From: CCY15215 sp039194995
GTDB taxonomy: Bacteria; Cyanobacteriota; Cyanobacteriia; Cyanobacteriales; Spirulinaceae
Reading direction: 5' to 3'
NCBI GenBank assembly: GCA_039194995.1
Contig: JBCCVR010000137.1
Span: forward strand, 1-21,201
DNA: 21,201 bases
Part shown: piece by piece, positions 1-7,407 of the stretch
Layout: each line of letters opens with the position of its first letter
How positions within the stretch are numbered: the first letter of the stretch is position 1
Notes under the pieces: generated by a model
Told to the model about the DNA's origin: nothing
Databases searched by the model: none
Seen by the model: only the letters and a program-made list of their open reading frames with translations
Translations under genes and position numbers: made by a program

Positions 1-513
1 ATCTAAACCTTTATTTTCAGGATTCAATGTTTCATTTTGAGGATCGAGAGTCAAAAATTCAATTTTTGCATCTTGTGTCCAAGGATGATTTTGCAAATAT
101 TGCTCGAATAGTTCTTTGCTTTCAACAGTATCTTTCCAAAAGGGAGAATTTTTTTCTCGTCGTTCTAGCGAAAAAATACGTTGTTGATCGCTCAAGAGTA
201 CGATAATTTCATGAATTTCAATATTTTGATGTTGAAGTTCGGTAAGAAAAACATTCCAAAGCGGAAAAACGAGAATATTATCTATTGCACTCTCCATTTT
301 CCCGTAAATACGAGCGATCGCACGAGATTCAAGAGAATAATAAGTTTGTTTTTTCTTTCCAGAAAAGATATCTTTTTCTTTGAGTTGATACGGACAGTTA
401 CGCTCTAATTTTGCCTTGCGAACGTATTTATTATTATGATTTCGCTCCGTATCCGCATCTGATTTGAGCAAAATATCGTTATTTCCTGTCGTAATAATCC
501 ATGTATTTGTCAT
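1..513 (-). CDS. Putative CARF-domain (cyclic oligoadenylate-responsive) effector, N-terminal part
   Basis: This frame is open from an ATG at 513 to the window edge (171 codons, no stop), so the gene is partial. A good ribosome site, GGAGAA at 521-526, precedes the ATG. The protein starts TNTWIITTGNNDILLKS; a beta-strand followed by a TTGN/S-D loop is how the nucleotide-binding CARF fold usually begins. Near residues 103-108 a second hydrophobic strand (IIVLLS) is followed by SPFWKDT, also seen in CARF proteins of cyanobacterial type III loci as I remember them. It lies downstream of the cmr genes on the same strand, 153 nt from the cmr6-like stop, where CARF effectors of the Csm6/Csx1/Can type are commonly found. 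The effector domain (HEPN, nuclease or other) would lie outside the window, so its output is unknown. The CARF call rests on motif recognition only. Confidence 0.6.
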   Translation of the reverse strand, partial: MTNTWIITTGNNDILLKSDADTERNHNNKYVRKAKLERNCPYQLKEKDIFSGKKKQTYYSLESRAIARIYGKMESAIDNILVFPLWNVFLTELQHQNIEIHEIIVLLSDQQRIFSLERREKNSPFWKDTVESKELFEQYLQNHPWTQDAKIEFLTLDPQNETLNPENKGLD

Positions 514-619
514 TATTTGATTCTCCAAATAGATAAATAAGAGGATGTAGAACGCACCGATTTAACCGTTAGCGAAAGCGCTCTATTGATTGAGTAATGT
601 GCCGATTTATTGAGGATTT

Positions 620-654
620 GGGTGTGTTACACTCCACTTTGTGCTAACACACCC
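620..654. repeat. 10-bp perfect inverted repeat (REP-like element, possible terminator)
   Basis: The arms GGGTGTGTTA (620-629) and TAACACACCC (645-654) are perfectly complementary around a 15-nt loop. It sits just past the cmr6-like stop and before the CARF-like gene. Dispersed palindromes with GGTG(C/T)GTTA arms are common in cyanobacterial genomes. No U-tract follows in the operon direction, so it may slow or attenuate transcription rather than end it. The rest of the 514-666 gap holds no gene I can see. Confidence 0.6.
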
Positions 655-666
655 TACTCGAACTAC

Positions 667-2337
667 TCAAAAATCTGCCGTTCCATACAGCAATGAAAAC
701 GGACTATCTTTCTGCAAAAACTTGAGAAAAGGGTTAATTATATTTTCTCGTCCTCGTCGATCGCCAACATCAGGGAATAACGTCAATAACTCCACATATT
801 CCCCCGTCGCCCGCAATGCCCCATCCTTCTCCAAATAACGCGGATATAGGCGATGCCACAAGCGTCCGATTTGATTGAGCTTTCCCGTCAATTCGCTCTT
901 TTTAATTTCATTTTCCCCGCGATAGGGCCCGTGCAACCATCGCACCGCCCGACTGTCCGCCAGAGAAGGAACGAGACAGCCCCACACCTGTACGCGATCG
1001 CCCCGCCATGCCTCTCGCCATACAGCAGGTTCTCGTATCTTTTTATCCTTGTACTTCAACCAATTTTTTAACGTCCGGTGCAAGCTCTCCAAAAATGCCG
1101 TCACATCCCCCAAATCTCGCACCGCGATCGCGTACTTCTGCCAAATTTTGATTTCCTGCGAGAGTTCCCAATGACAGCCGATCGCCGGATTATAAGGATC
1201 GTTAGCATAGGCGGGAAAAACCAAGCGATGATCCGCCCGCCGCCAAGATTTGCCAAACCCGCCTAACAATAACGCAAACTTGACCAAATTTTGGAGAATG
1301 CGCTGTACGTTTTTCTTGGCTTTAGGTTTCTTATCGAGAGCAGGATCGGCACTTAAAAGCTGTAACATTCCCTCTTGAATGTCATACATGGGAATCGCAC
1401 CGCGTCGATAGGGATGGTGAACGATTTCCAAATCTTCCAACGGTGCAGTGAAATCCACCCCCACCTGCCCGACTACCGAAGACTTGCCGCTAAACCCGCC
1501 CCATAACTCGCGAGTCAACACTTCAGCAGTCGTTGCATCCGTCAAACCGCCAAACAAGCGCAAGGTATGCGATCGCAAAGTTGCTTTGAATCCATTGGGG
1601 CGAAATTCTCCCGTTTTATCCAAACGCCGTGAGGTCATGCCTTGACCCCGCAACGGAACCGAGAGTAAGCGAGATTTCCCAAAACGCTTGGTTTGTCCGT
1701 ATCCCGCACTCGTTCGCATTCCGATCCCTCGTTCTAACGCCGTCTGCCAAATTTTCCAAATTGTTTCCCACTCTTCTGCTGCCAACTCCTTAGCGCTAGA
1801 AATGCCGAAACGCAATCGCGGTTTGTAAAGAGAGATTTGTAAAAACGCACTGTGCGCCTCTTGTCCTTGCATTTGCCATGCTTGTTGGGGATGTACCAGA
1901 TCGATGAGAGCCGAGCGATCGCGCCATGTCTCGTTAATCGGATAGGCACCGTGAAAGCGCAAAATACCAGGACGCATTTCTCCGTCGGCATCTTTCCCGC
2001 CGCAATAGCGCAGGGTATCTTCTCCCAACTGATGGCACGCTCGTAAAAATGCACCTTTCATGCTGCTACCGGGATAGTAAGGAAAGCCGCCTTTGCCCAA
2101 TACCGGACGGATCGCGGTTTCATCTTGCCCGCTATTGGAAACCATGCGCCACGAAATATCTCGATCTCGAGTTTGTACGCGATCGGGAAAAGATGGGGGG
2201 TCTTCCTCCATCCCCTCGAGCCACTCATCCACCCAATCATCCGCATCTTGGCGATCGGCTCCGGGTTCGAGGCGTTGCAGTTGGGCGCGTCCGGGAATTT
2301 GGGCGCGAAACATCATCGGAATTTGCGTAATTTCCAT
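667..2337 (-). CDS. cmr6: Type III-B RAMP protein, Cmr6-like, with a second RAMP-like unit (556 aa)
   Basis: This is a Cas7-group subunit of the Cmr effector. I chose the ATG at 2337 (protein MEITQIPMMF) because a strong AAGGAGAT ribosome site precedes it; an ATG 13 codons upstream has none. Residues 1-220 look like Cmr6: a glycine/serine loop YYPGSSMKGAFLRAC near 88-101, and GIGMRTSAGYGQ near 204-215 matching the family's terminal glycine loop. Residues about 250-375 look like another RAMP fold, with LFGGL at 261-265, ELWGGFSGKSS near 277-287 and LLLGGFGKSWRRADH near 356-370; the last resembles the Gly/Arg loop of Cmr1 or Cmr6. Classical Cmr6 proteins are roughly half this length. Since no cmr1 is visible, one chain may do the work of both subunits. 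Subunit identity is fairly sure; the fusion reading is inference. Confidence 0.8.
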   Translation of the reverse strand: MEITQIPMMFRAQIPGRAQLQRLEPGADRQDADDWVDEWLEGMEEDPPSFPDRVQTRDRDISWRMVSNSGQDETAIRPVLGKGGFPYYPGSSMKGAFLRACHQLGEDTLRYCGGKDADGEMRPGILRFHGAYPINETWRDRSALIDLVHPQQAWQMQGQEAHSAFLQISLYKPRLRFGISSAKELAAEEWETIWKIWQTALERGIGMRTSAGYGQTKRFGKSRLLSVPLRGQGMTSRRLDKTGEFRPNGFKATLRSHTLRLFGGLTDATTAEVLTRELWGGFSGKSSVVGQVGVDFTAPLEDLEIVHHPYRRGAIPMYDIQEGMLQLLSADPALDKKPKAKKNVQRILQNLVKFALLLGGFGKSWRRADHRLVFPAYANDPYNPAIGCHWELSQEIKIWQKYAIAVRDLGDVTAFLESLHRTLKNWLKYKDKKIREPAVWREAWRGDRVQVWGCLVPSLADSRAVRWLHGPYRGENEIKKSELTGKLNQIGRLWHRLYPRYLEKDGALRATGEYVELLTLFPDVGDRRGRENIINPFLKFLQKDSPFSLLYGTADF

Positions 2338-2390
2338 TGTTTTTATCTCCTTGATAATTGTTTGCCTAGACCTCAACTCCTCGAATGAGA

Positions 2391-2425
2391 GTCAAAGTCC
2401 CCCAGTTTTGGGGGATTTAGGGGGC
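2391..2425. repeat. Dispersed-type hairpin element at the cmr5 3' end
   Basis: The arms CCCCCA (2399-2404) and TGGGGG (2409-2414) form a 6-bp hairpin with a 4-nt loop, flanked by the direct G-run motif GATTTAGGGGG. I recall this as a recurrent intergenic element in cyanobacteria. The cmr5 stop codon and its last codons (Ala-Pro) lie inside it. It stands between cmr5 and the cmr6-like gene and could act as an attenuator. Confidence 0.5.
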
Positions 2426-2845
2426 ATCTTCTTTCGCAAACTTTTTGTATCGTTGCGTCCACCACACCATGCTGTCGCATAATTGCGTCAGAATGGCTAA
2501 CACGACTTTGCGCTGTTCTTTGGGAAAATTTTCCTCATTCCATAATTTCTCGGCCATTGCGCGCACGGAGTCGGGATCGTTGGTGTTAATCGCATCGTTA
2601 GGTAGATCGATTCCCGCATTTTCGAGAATGTTAGCAAGCGCATCCCACGTTTTTTGCCAATACGTTGCTTTATGAGCCTCGGATGCCTTAAAACGGTGTT
2701 GTTCTCCCCAAAAGCGTTCCAATCCGAACGCAACAGTCATTCGCATTTTGTAAACTTGGGGATGCGCTTTGCCTTGAATGCCATATTCCCAAACCAAATC
2801 GTGGGCAACGCGATCGATGCTGTAGGATTTGTAAGTTTCGCTCAT
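2417..2845 (-). CDS. cmr5: Type III-B effector small subunit Cmr5
   Basis: Cmr5 is the small alpha-helical subunit that lines the inner filament of the Cmr complex beside Cmr4 and helps hold the target RNA. The 142-aa product (start MSETYKSYSIDRVAHDL) is rich in helix-forming residues, has no obvious catalytic motif and is within the family's usual size. I start it at the ATG at 2845, which shares one base with the cmr4 stop (TAATG) and has AGGAG just upstream; a longer frame from 2875 would overlap cmr4. The arrangement implies translational coupling. The call rests on size, position between cmr4 and the cmr6-like gene, and the helical Trp/Tyr-rich sequence. The last residues come from a repeat element. 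Confidence 0.8.
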   Translation of the reverse strand: MSETYKSYSIDRVAHDLVWEYGIQGKAHPQVYKMRMTVAFGLERFWGEQHRFKASEAHKATYWQKTWDALANILENAGIDLPNDAINTNDPDSVRAMAEKLWNEENFPKEQRKVVLAILTQLCDSMVWWTQRYKKFAKEDAP

Positions 2846-3723
2846 TATTCCACTCCTTCTAAAAATACGTGACAATGACCGCAGCCGATGGACTCCAAAC
2901 CCCCTAAATAGATTTCACCGTGGGATTGTTCGCCAAAAGGTTGCCATTTTTTCTCCTTTTTCTCTTTATCGACATACTTGCGAAGGGCAATGGGAAAGAC
3001 GAGATAGGTATCTTCGGGTAAGGCTTCCATATTGAAGAACTGCCCGCCATCCACTCGTTTTTCATCGTCTTTCAATTTGACGCGGCTTTGTCGATACAAG
3101 GCCATATCGTGAATGAGGCCGATCTCGTTATCGGCGACGATTACGGCAGGGAGTTCTCCGCCAACGGGAAACCAAGGCGTAAAGTCTTCGACTGCATCGA
3201 TATTTAAAAAACCATAGTTGAAAAAGAGCTTTTCTGCTTTGCTTTCGCCAATTTTAAGGGGTTCGAGAGTTTGCGATCGCGTTCCCGGTTGGGGAATTTG
3301 TATCTCTTTGAGTCGTTTTTCTTCCTTCGTGCCAGCACTGTTTTTTTGGGTAACGAGGCGATCGCCCGCAATCCGCCGATAGCGTTGCAGCAAGCGGGGA
3401 CAACTCACCCAAACGACGGGCTGTCCGGGACAAAAGACGGGCAACCACAGCACCGAAGCATATTCGATTTTTACATAAGATTCTGTCGTGCTGTCGGCAA
3501 CTCCCGTTTGTGCTTTCGATCCGTACCAAAGATTCTCCTCTTCTTCCGAAGCATTCCGCATTTCGCTCCGCAAGCGCCCGCGAATGGAACTCCCCGGAAT
3601 TACGCCCGTTTGCGTGAATTGGTCGCGAAAAATGAGATTGAGATTGCCGCTTTCTTCCCCTGCTGAAGCGCCGACGTGAAGCGGTGCGAGGGTATGAACG
3701 ATACCGTAAGCCTTGCGATACAT
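2845..3723 (-). CDS. cmr4: Type III-B backbone RAMP protein Cmr4, catalytic Asp apparently absent
   Basis: Cmr4 forms the repeated Cas7-type backbone of the effector and normally cuts target RNA every six nucleotides through one conserved Asp. This 292-aa protein shows the family N-terminus: TLAPLHVG (11-18) and VIPGSSIRGRLRSEM (41-55). His16 matches the conserved His15 of Pyrococcus Cmr4. The catalytic region reads SGNLNLIFRDQF (25-36). Lined up without gaps from R33 to IPGSS, the Asp26 position falls on Leu28, next to Asn29, so no acidic residue is there. The protein may therefore bind but not cut RNA. The start at 3723 follows the cmr3 stop directly (TAAATG), with AAGGAG upstream. Family identity is secure; loss of activity is inferred from an alignment made by eye against a remembered reference. 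Confidence 0.88.
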   Translation of the reverse strand: MYRKAYGIVHTLAPLHVGASAGEESGNLNLIFRDQFTQTGVIPGSSIRGRLRSEMRNASEEEENLWYGSKAQTGVADSTTESYVKIEYASVLWLPVFCPGQPVVWVSCPRLLQRYRRIAGDRLVTQKNSAGTKEEKRLKEIQIPQPGTRSQTLEPLKIGESKAEKLFFNYGFLNIDAVEDFTPWFPVGGELPAVIVADNEIGLIHDMALYRQSRVKLKDDEKRVDGGQFFNMEALPEDTYLVFPIALRKYVDKEKKEKKWQPFGEQSHGEIYLGGLESIGCGHCHVFLEGVE

Positions 3724-4776
3724 TTAAGAAACTCCTTCAATTTGTAAGGGTAATGCCAGCCCGCAACCCAAGTGGTTGAGCGGAAATCCTTCCTTGGGAA
3801 ACCATGCGTTATCCCAATCCCACCACGAACGATTCAGCGATCGCTCGAGCAGGTAAACGCTACCGGGAGGCACGGCATAACGTCCCCGTCCCAAACTCCC
3901 GCCCAACTGATAAGTATTGTTTCCCGTCCGATAGCGATAGGGAATGGGTTTATCGGTTAATAAATGGGAGGGTTCGGGAAAATCGGGATGTTGGGGATAG
4001 CGATAAGAAAAGCGATTCGATCCCCAAACCCCCGGGGCGATCGAGGCAAAAGCGCGATCGATCTTTTGCTGAAAGAGTTCGACGATGGGATCGTCTTCGT
4101 CGAGTTTTTCGCTTTCAATTTCCACCAGATGATTTTCCCCGCCAAAGCGATACCATCCGGGCGCGATCGCAACGGTAGAGAGATAAATTAAGCAATATTC
4201 TTCGGGCAATTGCACGGCATATTCGAGAAATAAACCGTCATTTTTTTTGACATTGCGTTCTTCATCTTTAAGGTGAGGATGCAGGAGGGGAACGAATTTC
4301 CACGGTGCTGCCGCCGCGTTTTCTCGAATGGCTTCGCGATCGTTCCATGCAGAGATGGGTTGCCAGCTAAATTCCGGCGTAAAATCATCATCTTTTTGGT
4401 CGAGTTCCCATCCCTTGTCACCAATTTTCCAATAGTTTAATTGGTTATTTTTAGGTTTTGGATCTCGTTCGTGTTTTTTCACTTGATAAAGCCAAGGAAT
4501 CGGCACGTAAAAGTCAAAATAGCTGTCGTATTCTGCCCAAAAGGGGCCGCCAACTCGCACATTTTTTCGCAGGTCTTCTTGAATGGCATTCCGTTCGTCT
4601 TGCGCTTTTCCTTCATTTTCTGCCTTGCTTTGACTGAAAATCAAGCCCGATAAAGTCGCCGCGTCGGGAGGAAATTTCGATCGCGATTGCCCGACCAAGT
4701 TTTCCGGCGATAAAAACCCACCAGCACTGCCATACATGAGTCCTAATGGTTTGACAATAATGAGATAGCGAAACAT
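3724..4776 (-). CDS. cmr3: Type III-B RAMP protein Cmr3 (Cas5-type, crRNA 5' tag binding)
   Basis: Cmr3 is the Cas5-group subunit that joins Cas10 and clamps the 5' repeat-derived tag of the crRNA at the base of the complex. The 350-aa product begins with a hydrophobic strand, then PLGLMYGSAGGFLSPENLVG (residues 11-30), a characteristic Cmr3 start, followed by FPPDAATLSGLIFS. The C-terminus holds GGSLGRGRYAVPPGSVYLL, a glycine-rich RAMP loop, and ends HLGCGLALPLQIEGVS. Length is within the usual range. It lies 36 nt downstream of cas10 and directly abuts cmr4. No clear Shine-Dalgarno precedes its ATG; the short upstream gap is filled with degenerate repeat sequence. Confidence 0.88.
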   Translation of the reverse strand: MFRYLIIVKPLGLMYGSAGGFLSPENLVGQSRSKFPPDAATLSGLIFSQSKAENEGKAQDERNAIQEDLRKNVRVGGPFWAEYDSYFDFYVPIPWLYQVKKHERDPKPKNNQLNYWKIGDKGWELDQKDDDFTPEFSWQPISAWNDREAIRENAAAAPWKFVPLLHPHLKDEERNVKKNDGLFLEYAVQLPEEYCLIYLSTVAIAPGWYRFGGENHLVEIESEKLDEDDPIVELFQQKIDRAFASIAPGVWGSNRFSYRYPQHPDFPEPSHLLTDKPIPYRYRTGNNTYQLGGSLGRGRYAVPPGSVYLLERSLNRSWWDWDNAWFPKEGFPLNHLGCGLALPLQIEGVS

Positions 4777-4812
4777 TTTTGTTTTGAGGAGTAGGAAGTA
4801 GGAAATAGAAAA

Positions 4813-6591
4813 TTAATTATCAAGAACTGGTGACTGGTGACTGGTGACTGGTGACTGAATAATTGGTGATTGAAACCGCAATAGATGCCAGCCGATGCCG
4901 ATCAAACCGTCAATCCATCGCACCGCACCCATCCGCGATTTTTGCCCCGTTAATTGTTCGCGATATTCTTCGTCCTCAATTAAGCGATCGCATTGTTCTC
5001 GAGACCAATTAAAGTAAATTTGCAACAATCTCGAAGCCAGATCGATCTGATTTTCCACTTCCTTATTCCCATCGTCCAAGCGATCGCCCGCGATTAGATC
5101 GATCGCCCGTCTGGCTTTTAATTGAGCGAGATCGCCGTAAGCATGACCCCAATTTTGTCGATCGCGCAGGGGTCGATCGGGATGTTGGTCGCGATCGCGA
5201 TAGTCCTCTAATAGATGCAACGCTTTCCAAGGACAAGTCCATTGCACGTATTGACCGCTATTGAATAACACGCGGATGGCAAGGCGATCGCGCCCCGAGG
5301 ATTTTGCCTCTCCTTCTGCTTGTCGGCAATGCTGCAAAACATCCCGTTGGGGAACTCCAGGAGCCGCCCACACCAAACCCAAACTCAGGGTAATGGGGCG
5401 ATCGTAGACTTTACCCAAATCTTCCCAGAGTTGCCCGTGTAATCCCTGCCAATCTTGGTTAATCTCTTTCATCTTGTTCAGCGCTCCTGCACCACTGACT
5501 CGGTTATTTTGGCGATCCTCAGCAAAGTCAGGATGGTAAAGAACTCCAAGGAAATCATCTCCACCTGCATAGACTACGCGCCCGAATCTCTTCTCAAAAC
5601 CTTCTTGGAATGCTTTACCCCAATTTCGCATTCTTTCGCTAAATTCGGGCAGTAAGTCATCGCAATTCGTACATCGGCTTAATTCCTTGAGGCGATCGCC
5701 CATCTTATCGCCATCCCCCATAAACCAACCCGTCCATTGCCCATCGCTTTCTTTCTGTTCTTGACTGGGACGACGCACGATTTCGGTAAATCCAGCTTGG
5801 CTTCTTGATTTATCCGATCGCTTGGCTAAATCTTCAAGAGACACCATTTCGATCCGTTTGGCAATCGTCTCTTTTGTTACTAAACGCTTAACCAATTCGG
5901 GAATACTCAAGCGTTCATTGGGATCGAGAAAACCGCGCAAAAATTCTTCCTTGTCTCGTGTTGCGGCTTTACTTCCTTCAGGTTTTGGCTCTTTTCCTTC
6001 CAATTTGCAGGCAAGTTCGTAATAAAAATATTCGATGTTTTGACGATCTCTATGAGTCGGGTAAGTACGCGGATCGATGCCTTTAGAACCCAACTCCGGC
6101 CAAGCGATTGCATCAGTCCCGGTTAAGCTAGAACTTTCTCCAATCCAATTCGGTGCAATCCATGCTCGCGAGAGTTTATTTTGTTCGAGGGTGGACATCG
6201 CTGCTTCGATGGAGTTTCCCCGACCGGAAAAAATCTCCCATGCGTGATTTTTCCAATATCCCCATTCTTCATCCCATTGATAATCGCGATGTCGCAAGTT
6301 ACGACAAATCCAGTTTCGGCAATGGTGAAGAATGTTATCCCATACCTCTTTAAAGGTGGTACAAATTGAATCATCGTCCCACGTTCCTTGTAAAAGAATG
6401 CGATTGGGCATTCCCAGTTGCACGGAAATCGAACCCGGGGAAATGACTTTACAATTTTGCGATCGTGCGGCTTCAACAATTTTAAAGCTCAGATGAGACA
6501 GAATGAGAGACGCGCCATAGAGGTCGCGCAGTTTGCGGGATTTTTCGATGAACCCCTGTACGGGGGCAAAGGAGATGGCAAGATAAGACAT
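4813..6591 (-). CDS. cmr2: Cas10/Cmr2, GGDD cyclase present, HD domain absent
   Basis: This is the large subunit of the type III-B effector, which on target-RNA binding makes cyclic oligoadenylates from ATP in its palm domain. The 592-aa protein starts directly with YLAISFAPVQGFIEKSRKLR, which in full-length Cmr2 follows the N-terminal HD nuclease; no HD segment precedes it. The palm motifs are FMGDGDKMGD (290-299) and VVYAGGDDFLGV (339-350), so cyclase residues are intact and single-stranded DNase activity is probably missing. Small-residue loop GLVWAAPGVP lies in the second palm half. The last 19 residues (QSPIIQSPVTSHQSPVLDN) come partly from a heptamer repeat and are probably not functional. 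It is the first gene of the operon. No strong ribosome site precedes the ATG at 6591. Confidence 0.9.
   Translation of the reverse strand: MSYLAISFAPVQGFIEKSRKLRDLYGASLILSHLSFKIVEAARSQNCKVISPGSISVQLGMPNRILLQGTWDDDSICTTFKEVWDNILHHCRNWICRNLRHRDYQWDEEWGYWKNHAWEIFSGRGNSIEAAMSTLEQNKLSRAWIAPNWIGESSSLTGTDAIAWPELGSKGIDPRTYPTHRDRQNIEYFYYELACKLEGKEPKPEGSKAATRDKEEFLRGFLDPNERLSIPELVKRLVTKETIAKRIEMVSLEDLAKRSDKSRSQAGFTEIVRRPSQEQKESDGQWTGWFMGDGDKMGDRLKELSRCTNCDDLLPEFSERMRNWGKAFQEGFEKRFGRVVYAGGDDFLGVLYHPDFAEDRQNNRVSGAGALNKMKEINQDWQGLHGQLWEDLGKVYDRPITLSLGLVWAAPGVPQRDVLQHCRQAEGEAKSSGRDRLAIRVLFNSGQYVQWTCPWKALHLLEDYRDRDQHPDRPLRDRQNWGHAYGDLAQLKARRAIDLIAGDRLDDGNKEVENQIDLASRLLQIYFNWSREQCDRLIEDEEYREQLTGQKSRMGAVRWIDGLIGIGWHLLRFQSPIIQSPVTSHQSPVLDN
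4826..4857. repeat. Heptameric tandem repeat (ACTGGTG)n inside the cas10 3' end
   Basis: Four full copies of ACTGGTG plus ACTG run head to tail. Repeats of this kind (STRR) are known from filamentous cyanobacteria and are usually intergenic. Here they are translated as part of the cas10 C-terminal tail. A second, looser run of AGTAGGA-like units lies at 4789-4805, before cmr3. Confidence 0.85.
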
Positions 6592-6725
6592 TGATAATCT
6601 TGACGAAAAGAATCGAGCCGATAACCAGCGTTATTTTTTGACTTTATATACTCCTTGTCCGATTTCCTTGCGTTTTATGCGAATCACCGAAAAAATATTT
6701 TTTCTTTACCTTTCTTCACTCATTT

Positions 6726-6824
6726 TTAATAAGAAAGCAGTCGAGACGCACCGTAAAGCTCTCTCAGCTTGCGCGATTTTTCGATGAAACTTTGGACGGA
6801 GGCAAAGGAAAAGAATAGGTAAAC
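6726..6824 (-). pseudogene. Relic of a second cas10/cmr2 5' end
   Basis: Read on the minus strand from 6824, 32 codons give VYLFFSFASVQSFIEK followed by SRKLRELYGASRLLSY and a TAA stop at 6726-6728. The intact cas10 reads SYLAISFAPVQGFIEK then SRKLRDLYGASLILSH; 23 of 32 residues are identical, with many third-position differences. The relic has no ATG and its homology ends at the stop. It is a fragment of a diverged, not recently copied, Cas10 gene. It lies 135 nt upstream of the intact start, in the same orientation. It could be what is left of a replaced Cas10 or of a tandem copy; nothing suggests it is expressed. Confidence 0.85.
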
Positions 6825-7132
6825 GGATATATATTGTACAATTGTACGAACTCTGTTTTCTAAGTCTCTTAAGAATGGCTGCTTTTTAGAAAAGCCTGAA
6901 AAACTTATAGATTTTCTTTATTTTCTTTCTCACTATCACTAAAGAGTGGGTAGTGCTTCGACTTCGCGGCTGCTGATTTTGTCGAAGTACAGCGCAAGTG
7001 GGGGAGTGTTGGTGGCGATCGAAAATCGTGGCTTTAGATACAAGAATTATTCTCATCGTCTCTTTTTTGATGACTTTTACGAAATGCTTGTCTGGACTGA
7101 CTTTTACGAGTTCAATTTGAAACTTTATTAAG
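6825..7132. other. Gene-poor stretch between the cas10 relic and the CRISPR leader
   Basis: I see no convincing gene here. It contains the perfect palindrome GTACAATTGTAC (6836-6847), which could be an operator for a leftward cas promoter. There is an imperfect hairpin at 6932-6956 (CACTATCACT against AGTGGGTAGTG). A 7-bp inverted repeat CTTCGAC/GTCGAAG lies around 6957-6988. A 12-nt direct repeat TGACTTTTACGA occurs at 7071-7082 and 7098-7109. A short plus-strand frame (6946-7131) has no ribosome site or recognisable motif. Confidence 0.5.
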
Positions 7133-7407
7133 AACTGGCCGCAATTACCCGGTCATTCTTGCGATCTTTGGGAAATATCAACTAATAGGTCGATCGTTTT
7201 GACCAAATAAGCCGATCGTAGGGGTCTGAAAAACGCTGTAACCCCTATTCTTTCGTTGACCCCCCCGGAGGACTTATCCTGATTGGGTTTTGGAAGTTTT
7301 CCACAGGTGCTTATTGCAAACTGGCCGCAATAATATTGCCTTTTGCTTGACCCCCCCGGAAAGGAGGTGCTAGAATCCAGTCATAGAAAGGGTTTCATTT
7401 GGGGGCC
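7133..7407 (+). other. CRISPR leader region with paired motifs
   Basis: This AT-biased stretch with C runs lies directly upstream of the first repeat on its transcribed side. It holds two pairs of identical words: AACTGGCCGCAAT at 7133-7145 and 7319-7331, and TTGACCCCCCCGGA at 7256-7269 and 7347-7360. A 7-bp inverted repeat TAGGGGT/ACCCCTA lies at 7219-7225 and 7241-7247. The last bases before the array are TTTGGGGGCC. Leaders carry the promoter and the adaptation-complex binding signals; which of these words serve adaptation cannot be told from sequence. Confidence 0.65.
7347..7376 (+). promoter_or_regulatory. Probable promoter of the CRISPR array
   Basis: The -35 box is TTGACC (7347-7352) and the -10 box is TAGAAT (7371-7376), with an 18-bp spacer. 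Both are one or two changes from the sigma-70/SigA consensus. Transcription would start near 7383, about 25 nt before the first repeat, and read into the array. Confidence 0.6.

Noticed and set aside
181..408. Plus-strand frame of 75 codons
   Set aside because: It lies antisense to the CARF-like frame, which has a good ribosome site and conserved-looking sequence.
6690..6703. Palindrome AAAAAATATTTTTT upstream of cas10
   Set aside because: A simple A/T run of this kind is expected by chance in AT-rich spacer; not called as an operator.
6946..7131. Plus-strand frame of 61 codons upstream of the array
   Set aside because: No ribosome site, no recognisable motif, low-complexity composition; lies in the leader-side spacer.
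7256..7269. First TTGACCCCCCCGGA copy as a promoter
   Set aside because: No -10 box at 16-19 bp; only the second copy has one.
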